Counted from the stretch's first letter, positions 45,615-54,494 are shown. The stretch: DNA of 64,000 bases from Methylobacterium sp. J-088 (GCF_022829295.1 NZ_JAKSYH010000278.1:111761-175760); one strand, 5' to 3'. Numbers and translations: made by a program. The notes: generated by a model not told the origin, from the letters alone.

Positions 45615-46634
45615 ATGGCCGATTATGAGATCTTCGAACTCGGCGACTTCGTGCTCCAGTGCGGCAAGACGCTGCGCGCGGCCAAGCTCGCCTTCAAGAC
45701 CTTCGGGACGCTGAGCCCGGCCAAGGACAACGCCATCGTCTACCCGACCTGGTACTCGGGCCAGCACACTGAGAACGAGTGGCTGATCGGCCCCGGCAAG
45801 GCCCTCGATCCGGAGAAGTACTTCATCATCATCCCGAACATGTTCGGCAACGGGCTCTCGTCTTCGCCGAGCAACACGCCCGCGCCCTGGAACGGGCCGC
45901 GCTTCCCCAACGTCACCGCCTACGACAACGTCCGCGCCCAGCACCGCCTCGTCATCGAGCATTTCGGCATCGAGAAACTCGTCCTCGTCACCGGCTGGTC
46001 GATGGGGGCGCTCCAGACCTACCACTGGGCGGCGATGTATCCCGACATGGTGCCGAAGATCCTGCCGTTTCAGGGCTCGGCCAAGTGCTCGCGGCACAAC
46101 TACGTCTTCCTTGAGGGCGCCAAGGCGGCGCTCCAGGCCGACGCCGCCTGGGCGGAGGGCTGGTACGCGAGCCCGCCGACGCGCGGCCTGCGCGCCTTCG
46201 GCCGGGTCTACGCCGGCTGGGGCCTGTCGCAGACCTTTTACCGGCTCGAGGCCGACATCACCCACATGGGCTACGCCTCGCTGGAGGACTTCCTGATCGG
46301 GTTCTGGGAAGGCCTGTTCTACGAGCGCGACGCCAACAACCTGCTCGCCATGCTGTGGACGTGGCAGCACGGCGATATCAGCGCCAACGACACTTTCCAG
46401 GGCGACTTCAAGGCCGCGCTCGGCGCCATCCGCGCCAAGGCGATCCTGATGCCCGCCTCGACCGACCTGTATTTCCCGCCGGAGGACAACGCCATCGAGG
46501 CGGCCGCCATGCCGAACGCGGAGCTGCGCGTGATCGACACGTGGTGGGGCCACTTCGCAGGCGGGCCCGGCACCAGCCCGGACGACATCAAGATCCTCGA
46601 CGAAGCGCTGAAAGAGCTGCTCGCGAGCGGGTGA
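45615..46634 (+). CDS. Alpha/beta hydrolase, homoserine O-acetyltransferase (MetX)-like
   Basis: A 339-residue alpha/beta-hydrolase with the nucleophile in VLVTGWSMGALQTYHWAAMY and a C-terminal Asp (ASTDLYFPPED) and His (WWGHFAGGPG) completing the triad. The N-terminal LRAAKLAFKTFGTLSPAKDN resembles MetX transferases. Sitting nine bases after urtE and 62 before fmdA, it is unlikely to serve methionine synthesis; a role as an amide, nitrile or ester hydrolase of the operon is inferred. The true substrate is unknown. Confidence 0.8.
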   Translation: MADYEIFELGDFVLQCGKTLRAAKLAFKTFGTLSPAKDNAIVYPTWYSGQHTENEWLIGPGKALDPEKYFIIIPNMFGNGLSSSPSNTPAPWNGPRFPNVTAYDNVRAQHRLVIEHFGIEKLVLVTGWSMGALQTYHWAAMYPDMVPKILPFQGSAKCSRHNYVFLEGAKAALQADAAWAEGWYASPPTRGLRAFGRVYAGWGLSQTFYRLEADITHMGYASLEDFLIGFWEGLFYERDANNLLAMLWTWQHGDISANDTFQGDFKAALGAIRAKAILMPASTDLYFPPEDNAIEAAAMPNAELRVIDTWWGHFAGGPGTSPDDIKILDEALKELLASG

Positions 46635-46696
46635 GAGACGCGCAGCGGCGCGTGGACGGGGCTTGCCCCGGAGAGTCAGGGAGCTGGAGACACGAG

Positions 46697-47926
46697 ATGC
46701 CCGAGACGCTGATCAAGGTCGATCTCACGCAATCGGCCTACGAGAACGACATGGTGCACAACCGCTGGCACCCCGACATCCCGATGGTTGCGTATGTGAA
46801 GCCGGGCGCGGACTTCATCGTCGAGACCTACGACTGGACCGGCGGCTTCATCAAGAATAACGATTCCGCGGACGACGTGCGCGATATCGACCTCTCGATC
46901 GTGCACTTCCTTTCGGGCCCGATCGGCGTCGAGGGTGCCGAGCCCGGCGACCTGCTGGTGGTCGATCTCCTCGACATCGGTGCCAAGCCCGAGAGCCAAT
47001 GGGGCTTCAACGGCTTCTTCTCGAAGAAGAACGGCGGCGGCTTTCTGGACGAGCACTTCCCCCAGGCCCAAAAGTCGATCTGGGACTTTGAGGGGATGTT
47101 CACCAAGTCCCGCCACGTCCCGGGGGTGCGCTTCCCCGGCCTGATCCATCCCGGCCTGATCGGCTGCCTGCCCGATCCCAAGATGCTGGAGACCTGGAAC
47201 ACCCGCGAGAAGGCACTCTACGACACCGATCCGGAACGCGTGCCAGCGCTGGCTACCCTCCCCTTCGGTCCGACGGCCCATATGGGCCGCCTCAAGGGCG
47301 ACGCGAAGGACGCAGCCGCCGCCACCGGCGCCCGCACGGTCCCGCCCCGCGAGCATGGCGGCAATTGCGACATCAAGGATCTGTCGCGCGGCTCAAAAAT
47401 CTACTTCCCGGTCTACGTGCCGGGCGCCGGCCTCTCCATGGGCGACCTGCACTTCAGCCAGGGCGACGGCGAGATCACCTTCTGCGGCGCCATCGAGATG
47501 GCCGGCTGGGTCCATCTCAAGGTCGAGCTGATCAAGGACGGCATGGCCAAGTACGGGATCAAGAACCCGATCTTCAAGCCGTCACCGATCACGCCGAAAT
47601 TCGACGATCACCTGATCTTCGAGGGCATTTCGGTCGACGAGCACGGCGGTCAGCACTACCTCGACGTCCACATCGCCTACCGGCAGGCCTGCCTGAACGC
47701 GATCGAATACCTGAAGAAGTTCGGCTATTCGGGCGCGCAGGCCTACTCGATCCTCGGCACCGCACCGGTCCAAGGCCACATCTCGGGCGTCGTCGACATC
47801 CCGAACGCCTGCGCGACGCTCTGGATCCCGACCAAGATCTTCGAGTTCGACATCAATCCCGGCGCCGACGGGCCGACGAAGTTCCTCGACGGCTCGATTC
47901 AGATGCCGCTCTCGCCGGATCTGTGA
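46697..47926 (+). CDS. fmdA: Formamidase FmdA
   Basis: A 409-residue member of the acetamidase/formamidase family, matching Methylophilus FmdA in length and pattern. It hydrolyses formamide to formate and ammonia. Seen: MPETLIKVDLTQSAYENDM, HNRWHPDIPMVAYVKPG, GFNGFFSKKNGGGFLDEHFP, FPGLIHPGLIGCLPD, PPREHGGNCDIKDLSRGSKI and AGLSMGDLHFSQGDGEITFC, the last three forming the metal-binding core. GGAGACACGAG precedes the start. Formate would feed one-carbon metabolism and ammonia nitrogen assimilation. Confidence 0.94.
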   Translation: MPETLIKVDLTQSAYENDMVHNRWHPDIPMVAYVKPGADFIVETYDWTGGFIKNNDSADDVRDIDLSIVHFLSGPIGVEGAEPGDLLVVDLLDIGAKPESQWGFNGFFSKKNGGGFLDEHFPQAQKSIWDFEGMFTKSRHVPGVRFPGLIHPGLIGCLPDPKMLETWNTREKALYDTDPERVPALATLPFGPTAHMGRLKGDAKDAAAATGARTVPPREHGGNCDIKDLSRGSKIYFPVYVPGAGLSMGDLHFSQGDGEITFCGAIEMAGWVHLKVELIKDGMAKYGIKNPIFKPSPITPKFDDHLIFEGISVDEHGGQHYLDVHIAYRQACLNAIEYLKKFGYSGAQAYSILGTAPVQGHISGVVDIPNACATLWIPTKIFEFDINPGADGPTKFLDGSIQMPLSPDL

Positions 47927-47932
47927 CCTGCT

Positions 47933-47954
47933 CCCTCTCCCGTGCGGGAGAGGG
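47933..47954. repeat. Short intergenic palindrome between fmdA and fmdB
   Basis: CCCTCTCCCG-TG-CGGGAGAGGG, a perfect 10-bp stem. Same core as at 15215 and 61806. It may modulate message stability between fmdA and fmdB. Confidence 0.75.
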
Positions 47955-48002
47955 GACCCGCGGCTCGTGCCCCAAGCGCATTCCCTTCACCGGAAGCACC
48001 CC

Positions 48003-48314
48003 ATGCCCGTCTACGAGTACGCCTGCGAGGCCTGCGGCCCCTTCACGGTGATGCGGCCGATGGCCGAGTTCCGCGATCCGCATGCGTGCCCGGATTGCGG
48101 CGTGTCGAGCCAACGGGCGTTCCTCACGGCGCCGCGCATCGCCGGCATGGACGCAGGGCTGCGGGCCGCCCACGCCACCAACGAGCGCAGCCGCCACGCG
48201 CCGAAGCGCTCGGGCAGCCACGGGTCGGGCTGCGGCTGCTGCTCGCCGAAGAAGTCGGCCCCGGCCGCCGCCAAGGGCTTCCCGAGTGCGCGGCCCTGGA
48301 TGATCAGCCACTGA
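48003..48314 (+). CDS. fmdB: FmdB-type zinc-ribbon protein
   Basis: A 103-residue protein whose first 45 residues form an FmdB zinc ribbon: PVYEYACEACGPFTVMRPM and HACPDCGVSS supply two Cys pairs. The tail GSGCGCCSPKKSA has three more cysteines. FmdB was named from its place beside FmdA and is thought to be regulatory, though its function is not established. It is 76 bases after fmdA. Confidence 0.88.
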   Translation: MPVYEYACEACGPFTVMRPMAEFRDPHACPDCGVSSQRAFLTAPRIAGMDAGLRAAHATNERSRHAPKRSGSHGSGCGCCSPKKSAPAAAKGFPSARPWMISH

Positions 48315-48360
48315 GCCGCGCCCACCTGGGGGGCGATCAAGGTCAGGAGGACCAAACGCC

Positions 48361-49416
48361 ATGATGCACGGAGACATCTCGTCCAGCCAGGACAGCGTCG
48401 GCGTCGCCGTCGTGAACTACAAGATGCCGCGGCTCCATACCCGCGCCGAGGTGCTTGAGAACGCCAAGGCGATCGGCAAGATGATCGTCGGGATGAAGAC
48501 CGGCCTGCCCGGCCTCGATCTCGTAATCTTTCCCGAATACTCGACCCACGGCATCATGTACGACGCCGCCGAGATGTACGAGACCGCCTCGTCGGTCCCG
48601 GGTGCCGAGACCGAGGTGTTCGCCGCCGCCTGCCGCGAGGCCAAGGTCTGGGGCGTGTTCTCCCTCACCGGCGAGCGCCACGAGGAGCACCCCAATAAAG
48701 CGCCCTACAACACCCTGATCCTGATGAACGACCAAGGCGAGATCGTCCAGAAATACCGCAAGATCATGCCTTGGACCCCGATCGAGGGCTGGTATCCGGG
48801 CGACCGCACCTATGTGTCGGACGGGCCGAAGGGGATGAAGATCAGCCTAATCATCTGCGACGACGGCAACTACCCCGAGATCTGGCGCGATTGCGCCATG
48901 CGGGGCGCCGAGCTGATCATCCGCTGCCAGGGCTACATGTATCCGGCCAAGGAACAGCAGATCGTCATCTCGAAGGCGATGGCGTTCGCCAACAACGTCT
49001 ACGTTGCGGTCTCGAACGCTGCCGGGTTCGACGGCGTGTACACATATTTCGGCCACTCGGCGATCATCGGCTTCGACGGCCGGACGCTCGGCGAGTGCGG
49101 CGAGGAGGAGATGGGCATTCAGTACGCCGCCCTCTCCAAGTTCCTGATCCGGGATTTCCGCGCCCACGGCCAATCCGAGAACCACCTCTTCAAGCTTTTG
49201 CACCGGGGCTACACCGGCATGATCAACTCGAAGGAGAACCGGCACGGCCTGTCGGAATGCCCCTACGAGTTCTACCGGCGCTGGATCGAGGATCCCGACG
49301 GAACCCGCGATGCTGTCAGGGCCATTACTCGTCAGAGCGTCGGCACCGAGGAATGCCCGATCGAGGGTATCCCGTTCGTTGGCAAGGGCGCTGGTGCGCC
49401 TGATCCGGTGCGCTGA
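48361..49416 (+). CDS. amiE: Aliphatic amidase AmiE
   Basis: A 351-residue nitrilase-superfamily amidase, very close to the Pseudomonas AmiE pattern from MMHGDISSSQDSVGVAVVNY onward. The catalytic Glu is in LVIFPEYSTHG, Lys in YRKIMPWTPIEGWYPG and Cys in LIICDDGNYPEIW. It would hydrolyse acetamide, propionamide and other short aliphatic amides to acid and ammonia. FAHGQ/LHRGYTG and ECPYEF C-terminal segments are AmiE-like rather than formamidase AmiF. It follows fmdB by 46 bases and so adds a second, unrelated amidase to the operon. Confidence 0.93.
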   Translation: MMHGDISSSQDSVGVAVVNYKMPRLHTRAEVLENAKAIGKMIVGMKTGLPGLDLVIFPEYSTHGIMYDAAEMYETASSVPGAETEVFAAACREAKVWGVFSLTGERHEEHPNKAPYNTLILMNDQGEIVQKYRKIMPWTPIEGWYPGDRTYVSDGPKGMKISLIICDDGNYPEIWRDCAMRGAELIIRCQGYMYPAKEQQIVISKAMAFANNVYVAVSNAAGFDGVYTYFGHSAIIGFDGRTLGECGEEEMGIQYAALSKFLIRDFRAHGQSENHLFKLLHRGYTGMINSKENRHGLSECPYEFYRRWIEDPDGTRDAVRAITRQSVGTEECPIEGIPFVGKGAGAPDPVR

Positions 49417-49467
49417 GGCTGACTCCGGCTCCCCCTAGGTGGAGCCGGCCGTTCGACCAGGAGGACC

Positions 49468-50037
49468 ATGGACACGCCACCCCTCGACCCGACCGCCTTC
49501 CGGGCCCCCGCGGTGCTGCTCTCGGGCCCGGTCGATTACGACATGTACAAAGACTTCCGCCGCCAACTCGGCGCGGCGGGAGACCGCGAGATTGTGGTGG
49601 TCGAACTGACGACGCTCGGCGGCGATCCCGAGGTCGCCCGGATGATGGGCGAGGACATCCGCTTCAACAGCGCCATGGACCCGAACCGGCGGTTCGTGTT
49701 CCTCGGCAAGGCGGCGATCTACTCGGCCGGCACGACATTGATGAGTTTCTTCGCGAAACCGAATCGTTACCTGACCCGCGGTACGCGGCTGATGATCCAC
49801 GAGCGCAAGATGAACAAGCAGCTCCATGTCCAGGGCCCGCTCACGACCTGCGTCGCCTCCGTGAAGGCGACGCTCAATGAGATCCTGTGCTCGATCGAGA
49901 TCCAGAACGAGGGCTTTTCCAACCTGATCCAGGGCTCGGATGTGACCCTGGACGAAGTGCTCGAGAAGGCACCGTCGAACTGGTACTTGGAGGCCGAGGA
50001 AGCCAAACGGCGGGGCGTGATCGAGGGCGTGATCTAA
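49468..50037 (+). CDS. ClpP-like serine protease
   Basis: A 189-residue ClpP/crotonase-fold protein. The nucleophile Ser is in KAAIYSAGTTLMSFF and the His in TRLMIHERKMNKQLH, both in ClpP positions. The N-terminal VLLSGPVDYDMYKDFRRQL and VVELTTLGGDPEVARMM correspond to the first ClpP strands. It lacks the MGS context of housekeeping ClpP, and no Clp ATPase is adjacent. GGAGGACC precedes the start, 51 bases after amiE on the same strand, so it may be part of the amide operon. Confidence 0.8.
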   Translation: MDTPPLDPTAFRAPAVLLSGPVDYDMYKDFRRQLGAAGDREIVVVELTTLGGDPEVARMMGEDIRFNSAMDPNRRFVFLGKAAIYSAGTTLMSFFAKPNRYLTRGTRLMIHERKMNKQLHVQGPLTTCVASVKATLNEILCSIEIQNEGFSNLIQGSDVTLDEVLEKAPSNWYLEAEEAKRRGVIEGVI

Positions 50038-50086
50038 CCCTCCGTTATCGCGTGCGCGGCGAAGCGAACGGAGCGAAGAGCGGAAC

Positions 50087-50935
50087 TCAGGCCTCCGGGT
50101 AATCGGCGCCGAGGCTCGTCTGCCGCCAAGCCTCGATTTCGGCGAGACGCTGCTTCAGTCGCTTCGTGACCGCGTCGTACCCCCAGGCGCCGAGGACGAG
50201 GTGGCGCGGCGGATCCTCCATCTCGGTCACCCGAATCATCGCCTCGCCTGCTCGCACCGGGTCGCCGGCCTGCGTGCCGCTCTTCTCCGCCGTGGCCTTG
50301 AGGCGGGCACCAGCCGTCGCGGCGTAGTCGAGGATCGCATTCTGGGTCTGGATCAGCGAACGCCCAGCCCAATCGGTGCGGAACGGGCCCGGCTCGATGC
50401 AGGTTACGCGGATCCCAAGCGGCGCGGCCTCGGCCGCCAGGGCATCCGAGAACCCTTCGACGGCGTGCTTGCTGGCGGCGTAGTAGCCCGAGGCCGGGAA
50501 ACCGACGAAGCCCGCCACCGACGTGATGTTGAGAATGTGACCGGATGCCTGACCCCGCATCACCGGCAGCACCGTACGGGTCAGCGCAAACAGGCCGAAC
50601 ACGTTGGCGTCGAACTGGGCGCGGATCTTGTCGTCCTCACCCTCCTCGATCGAGGATTGATAGCCGTAACCCGCATTGTTCACGAGCACGTCGATCCGAC
50701 CGAACCTGTCTTGCGCGGCGCGCACGGACTCGGCGATCTGACCCGCCGCGGTGACGTCGAGCGACAGGGGTAGGACGCGATCCTCGGCACCCTGCGCGAG
50801 ATCGGCGACGTTGGCACGGTCGCGCGCCGTGACCACCACGCGCCAGCCCCGCGCGATGACCAATTTGGCGAGCTCACGGCCGAAGCCTGTCGAGCAACCG
50901 GTGATGAACCAGACCGGATCGGTGTTCTGCGTCAT
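50087..50935 (-). CDS. SDR family oxidoreductase
   Basis: A 282-residue classical short-chain dehydrogenase. The cofactor motif is ITGCSTGFGRELAKLVIARG, the NNAG segment is VLVNNAGYGYQSSIEEG, and the catalytic Ser-Tyr-Lys lie in NITSVAGFVGFPASGYYAAS with Lys following. TGCSTGFGRE is characteristic of a subgroup annotated as oxidoreductases of unknown substrate. It converges with the ClpP-like gene and starts 11 bases from the cytochrome gene on the same strand. Confidence 0.88.
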   Translation of the reverse strand: MTQNTDPVWFITGCSTGFGRELAKLVIARGWRVVVTARDRANVADLAQGAEDRVLPLSLDVTAAGQIAESVRAAQDRFGRIDVLVNNAGYGYQSSIEEGEDDKIRAQFDANVFGLFALTRTVLPVMRGQASGHILNITSVAGFVGFPASGYYAASKHAVEGFSDALAAEAAPLGIRVTCIEPGPFRTDWAGRSLIQTQNAILDYAATAGARLKATAEKSGTQAGDPVRAGEAMIRVTEMEDPPRHLVLGAWGYDAVTKRLKQRLAEIEAWRQTSLGADYPEA

Positions 50936-50946
50936 GGCGTACCCCT

Positions 50947-52908
50947 TCAGGGCGTTGCGGCCGGCTCCGTCAGGCGATCGATCGAGAGCAGGTAGGCGAT
51001 CAGCGCCGTCTGCTCATCGGGCGAGACACCCGCGCCGGCATCCGCCCAGAAGGCGTGCCCCTTTCCGGTAACCCGGGCAATCCGCGCCGTATCCGAGGCC
51101 GCGTTCGCGGCCACGACCTTGGCGCGGAGATCCCGGTCGACGAGCGCCCGCAGGCTGTTGGCGGGATCCGGCGCCACACCCTTGTAGAGTGTTCCCGGGA
51201 CGCCGAGCTGGCGCTCCGTGTCGGTCCCGACCGCGACGCCGGAATCATGCAGGTAAGGCGCCGTCCAGGCGAGTCCGACGAGGTTCGGGACCTTATAACC
51301 GCCCTCCGTCCCACCCTGCCCCCAGGCGAGCTGAACCTGCGTCAGGGCATCGCCCGCGAGCGGCACCGGCACGATCGCCGGCGTGTCGGTGAGCGGGAAC
51401 GGCGTGCCGACGGCAAACATCGTCGGCGGGGACAGGCGCGCCTCCATCTTGGCGCCGGCGCGGGCCCGGGTCGGTTCCGTGCCGATCTCGGCCTCCGGGA
51501 TGACCCGGTGGTTGGTCAGCGCCGGTCCGGAATGGCAGGCGCCGCAGCCCACCTTCTCGTACACGGCCCGGCCAGCCCGTACCTTGTCGGCATCCTGACC
51601 GCCGGCCGGCGGATGCAGCAGGTTCTGAAAGGCCGACATCGCGTTGTTGGCGTGGTTCACCGGCTCTCCGGCCACTGAGGTGAACAGGCCGTTATCGGTA
51701 ACGTAGTTGGTGGCCGGATAGGTCGGCAGCGCTGCGTAGCTGTTCAGGCCCGGCGAGGCCGGCGTCGGGTCGACGCTCTGCAACACCGCGGACGGGCTCC
51801 GACTGCCGTCCGGCTTGTAGCGAAACGCCTCGGTGGCCGACCCGCGCAGAACGATGCCGAGATAGGTCTCGGGGTCCATGCCGAACAGCCAGGGCGCGGC
51901 CGCCGCGAGCTGGGTAGTATCGGAATTGGCCGCGTGCACGTTGTTGTTGAGCGACGATAGGCCTGCGAAGGGGCCGATCGCTTCGCGCCCGCTCCAGCTG
52001 TAGGGCTCGCCATAGGCCGAAAAGCTCGACGGGATCGAGGTCGGGTTGGTGACCCGGTCCGCCGACGAGTCGAAGCTGCCGGGCGGCCAGCTCGCGACCT
52101 GCACCTTGGTGGCCGCCTCGACAGCCGCCGCGTCCGGCAGGACCGGCCTTGTCGTGGTCGAGCCCGTGTGCTGCGGATCGGCATTCGGCCGAGTATCGGC
52201 CTCCGGCACGCTGGCGTGCATGAAGTAGGCGGACGAGTTCTTGGCCAGGGCCATCAGCAGCCCGGCGTTGAGATCGATATTCGGCGCGCCCTCCACCACC
52301 TTGCCGGTCCCGGGATCGACCGCGGCGTGGCAGAGCGCGCAGGTGATGCCCATGCGCAGGTGGCCGCGATCGTAGACCGTCTTGATCCCGATGATGAAGG
52401 CGCCGCCCTTCGGCACGTCGAGCCCGGTCGGGACCAACTCGCCCTTCTTGTAGACGCGCTCGCCGACGCGCATGTCGCTGGCCATGGCGACCTGCAGGTT
52501 GGTGGTGCCCTGTCCGCCAAGCTTGGCCACCGCCAGCGCGACCTGCGTCGGCGTCAGCCCGCCGTCGAGCATGCCCATCACGTCTGTGAGGAAGACCTCG
52601 TTGCCGAACGTCTCCTGGTAGAAGGCCTGCCGCCCGCGCTCGACCATGGCGGGATCGATCGCAACCGCAGTCCCACCCGGCGCCAGTTCCGTCCGGCCGC
52701 TCTCCGTGGCGTTCAAGCGATCCGCCTCCGCCCGCAAAACCCGGCGCCCGAGAATGTCGAAGGCGGTCTGGATCGGGTAGCGGTCGGCGTTGAGCAGGTC
52801 CGCCCGGTTTGGCATCGGCGCGTAGCTGAACCGCCCGAGGCTCGCGGTGGCGCCGACCGCAACGGCCACGACGCCGGTACCGATCAGAATGCGGCGTGGC
52901 CAACCCAT
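50947..52908 (-). CDS. Di-haem cytochrome c family protein
   Basis: A 653-residue exported protein with an uncleaved or cleavable hydrophobic N-terminus (ILIGTGVVAVAVGATASLG). Two haem c sites are visible: ITCALCHAAVDPG in the first half and VGCGACHSGPALTNH in the second. The region between contains FGMDPETYLGIVLRGSA and a long loop. The second half resembles di-haem peroxidase-like oxidoreductases (YLHDSGVAVGTDTERQLGVP). Electron partner and substrate are unknown. The SDR gene follows on the same strand. Confidence 0.87.
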   Translation of the reverse strand: MGWPRRILIGTGVVAVAVGATASLGRFSYAPMPNRADLLNADRYPIQTAFDILGRRVLRAEADRLNATESGRTELAPGGTAVAIDPAMVERGRQAFYQETFGNEVFLTDVMGMLDGGLTPTQVALAVAKLGGQGTTNLQVAMASDMRVGERVYKKGELVPTGLDVPKGGAFIIGIKTVYDRGHLRMGITCALCHAAVDPGTGKVVEGAPNIDLNAGLLMALAKNSSAYFMHASVPEADTRPNADPQHTGSTTTRPVLPDAAAVEAATKVQVASWPPGSFDSSADRVTNPTSIPSSFSAYGEPYSWSGREAIGPFAGLSSLNNNVHAANSDTTQLAAAAPWLFGMDPETYLGIVLRGSATEAFRYKPDGSRSPSAVLQSVDPTPASPGLNSYAALPTYPATNYVTDNGLFTSVAGEPVNHANNAMSAFQNLLHPPAGGQDADKVRAGRAVYEKVGCGACHSGPALTNHRVIPEAEIGTEPTRARAGAKMEARLSPPTMFAVGTPFPLTDTPAIVPVPLAGDALTQVQLAWGQGGTEGGYKVPNLVGLAWTAPYLHDSGVAVGTDTERQLGVPGTLYKGVAPDPANSLRALVDRDLRAKVVAANAASDTARIARVTGKGHAFWADAGAGVSPDEQTALIAYLLSIDRLTEPAATP

Positions 52909-53013
52909 GATCTGTCAGAATCCTTCCGGCTCCGCCGGCGCAAGCGCGGCAGTTGGGCATCAACACGCCGATATGGCCAGGGTTCACGTCCGCCGGCGGG
53001 ACCGGGTGTCGCG

Positions 53014-53955
53014 TCAGTAGCCCCGGCTTCTATCGATGCCCCGCGGCAGCTGCCCGGTCCGCCGGAAATCGCGCAGGTTGGCCGCCACCGTCGCGGCCGC
53101 TGACGGCAGATCGGTCGGGCCCGAGACGTGCGGCAGCACGGTTACGCCCGGATGGGCCCAGAGGGTGTCTTCGGCGGGCAGGGGTTCGGTTTCGAAGACG
53201 TCGAGCACCGCGTGGGCGAGCTGGCCGCTGTCCAGCGCCGCAATCAGATCCGCCGTCACAACGATCGGGCCGCGGGCGAAGTTGATCAGCGCCGCGCCGG
53301 GCTTCAGCGCCGCCAGACGCTCGGCGTTCACGAGGCCGCGCGTCTCCGGCGTCAGCGGCACGAGGCAGACGAGGATGTCGCATCGGTCCAGCATCGCCGG
53401 GAGCGCCTCCAGCCCGTGCTCCGCATCGACACCGGGGACGGATTTCGGGCTGCGGCTCCACCCGACCACGCGAAAGCCCGCACCGAGGAGCCTCTCCGCC
53501 GCCGCGATCCCGAGGGCGCCGAGCCCCAGCAAGCCGACCGTCGTGTCCGTGGGTTTCCGATAGAGGTGGGGCCGCCAGACACCGGCACGCTGCTGACGTG
53601 CGTAGGCCGGCATGTCCCGCTGGAGGTAGTAGGTCCAGGCCAGCACCGCCTCCGCCATGGTGCGGGCCATCTCGCGATCGACCAGCCGCACGATCGGCAA
53701 CGGCCGGTCGAAGGCCCCGACCAGCCGCTCGACGCCGGCCCAGAGGCTTTGCACCCAGACGAGGTTCGGCAGGGCCGCGACCTCGGCGGGATCGGGGTTG
53801 GCCACGATGGCGACCTGGGTCGCCGCGCGCTCCGCATCGTCCATCAGGCGGAACGGAACGATCCGTTCCTCGGGCATCGCGGTAGAAAGCACCGCCAGGT
53901 GATCGGCCTCCTGCGTCCGGCCCTTGCATCCGATGAGGGCGATCGCCTCTGCCAT
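53014..53955 (-). CDS. Glyoxylate/hydroxypyruvate reductase, D-2-hydroxyacid dehydrogenase family
   Basis: A 313-residue GhrA-like enzyme that would reduce glyoxylate or hydroxypyruvate with NAD(P)H. The Rossmann motif is VGLLGLGALGIAAAERLLGA; catalytic Arg lies in LINFARGPIVV, Glu in VFETEPLPAEDTLWAHPG and His in VTVLPHVSGPTDLPSA. The HVSG(P/A) form marks the GhrA subgroup. Hydroxypyruvate reduction belongs to the serine cycle of methylotrophs, but the main reductase there is a different gene; this one may be auxiliary. Confidence 0.87.
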   Translation of the reverse strand: MAEAIALIGCKGRTQEADHLAVLSTAMPEERIVPFRLMDDAERAATQVAIVANPDPAEVAALPNLVWVQSLWAGVERLVGAFDRPLPIVRLVDREMARTMAEAVLAWTYYLQRDMPAYARQQRAGVWRPHLYRKPTDTTVGLLGLGALGIAAAERLLGAGFRVVGWSRSPKSVPGVDAEHGLEALPAMLDRCDILVCLVPLTPETRGLVNAERLAALKPGAALINFARGPIVVTADLIAALDSGQLAHAVLDVFETEPLPAEDTLWAHPGVTVLPHVSGPTDLPSAAATVAANLRDFRRTGQLPRGIDRSRGY

Positions 53956-54048
53956 TCCCGACTCCGCTCGAATCCAGCCTCAAGGGCCGCGACGCACCAA
54001 GCAGGCGCTGTGCCCGAGCTGACGCGGTTCGCCAAACCGGCGACCGGT

Positions 54049-54336
54049 TCAGCGCGCTTCGATGAGCGCTGGATAGACGAGGCGGACACGGCGGCGGCTT
54101 TCCGGGATCGGCGTCTCGATGCGGCCGCGGATGCTGCCGGTCGTGCTCGGCGTCGCCGGTTCGACCGGCCGCATTCGCCACCGGTCGGCGGTCGGCATCG
54201 AGACGTGAGGCTTCGGCCGTTCGAGATGCGCGTCGGCGCCCTTAGACGGGACGGTCGCCAAGCCCACCATGATCATCAGGCTGAGCAGCGCGAAGCGGGC
54301 GAGGCGGCGACGGGGAGAAGCAGGACAGGATGACAT
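54049..54336 (-). CDS. Small secreted hypothetical protein
   Basis: A 95-residue protein with a basic N-terminus (RRRLARF) and hydrophobic core (ALLSLMIMVGLATV), a plausible signal peptide cut near GADA. The mature 60 residues are Pro/Arg-rich (RPKPHVSMPTADRWRMRPVE) with no known domain. There is no strong ribosome site. It lies 93 bases upstream of the hydroxyacid dehydrogenase on the same strand and divergent from the MFS gene. Confidence 0.45.
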   Translation of the reverse strand: MSSCPASPRRRLARFALLSLMIMVGLATVPSKGADAHLERPKPHVSMPTADRWRMRPVEPATPSTTGSIRGRIETPIPESRRRVRLVYPALIEAR

Positions 54337-54385
54337 GAGGGGGCACCGCGTGGATCCCTCCTCTCTGCGCGCATCAAATGAAAAC

Positions 54386-54397
54386 CGGTTCGAACCG
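54386..54397. promoter_or_regulatory. Palindrome CGGTTCGAACCG upstream of MFS gene
   Basis: A perfect 12-base palindrome with a central CG, about 98 bases before the MFS start and 50 before the divergent small gene. Central-CG palindromes are typical of LacI-type operators, but no such regulator is encoded nearby. Confidence 0.3.
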
Positions 54398-54494
54398 AAT
54401 CGATTCCCAACCCGTTGCCAACACCTGTCTGGTGTTTCGGTAAATGCGGGCTGGTCAGGCAGGGTAAACGGCCCGTTCGGGAGGACATGCGCAG

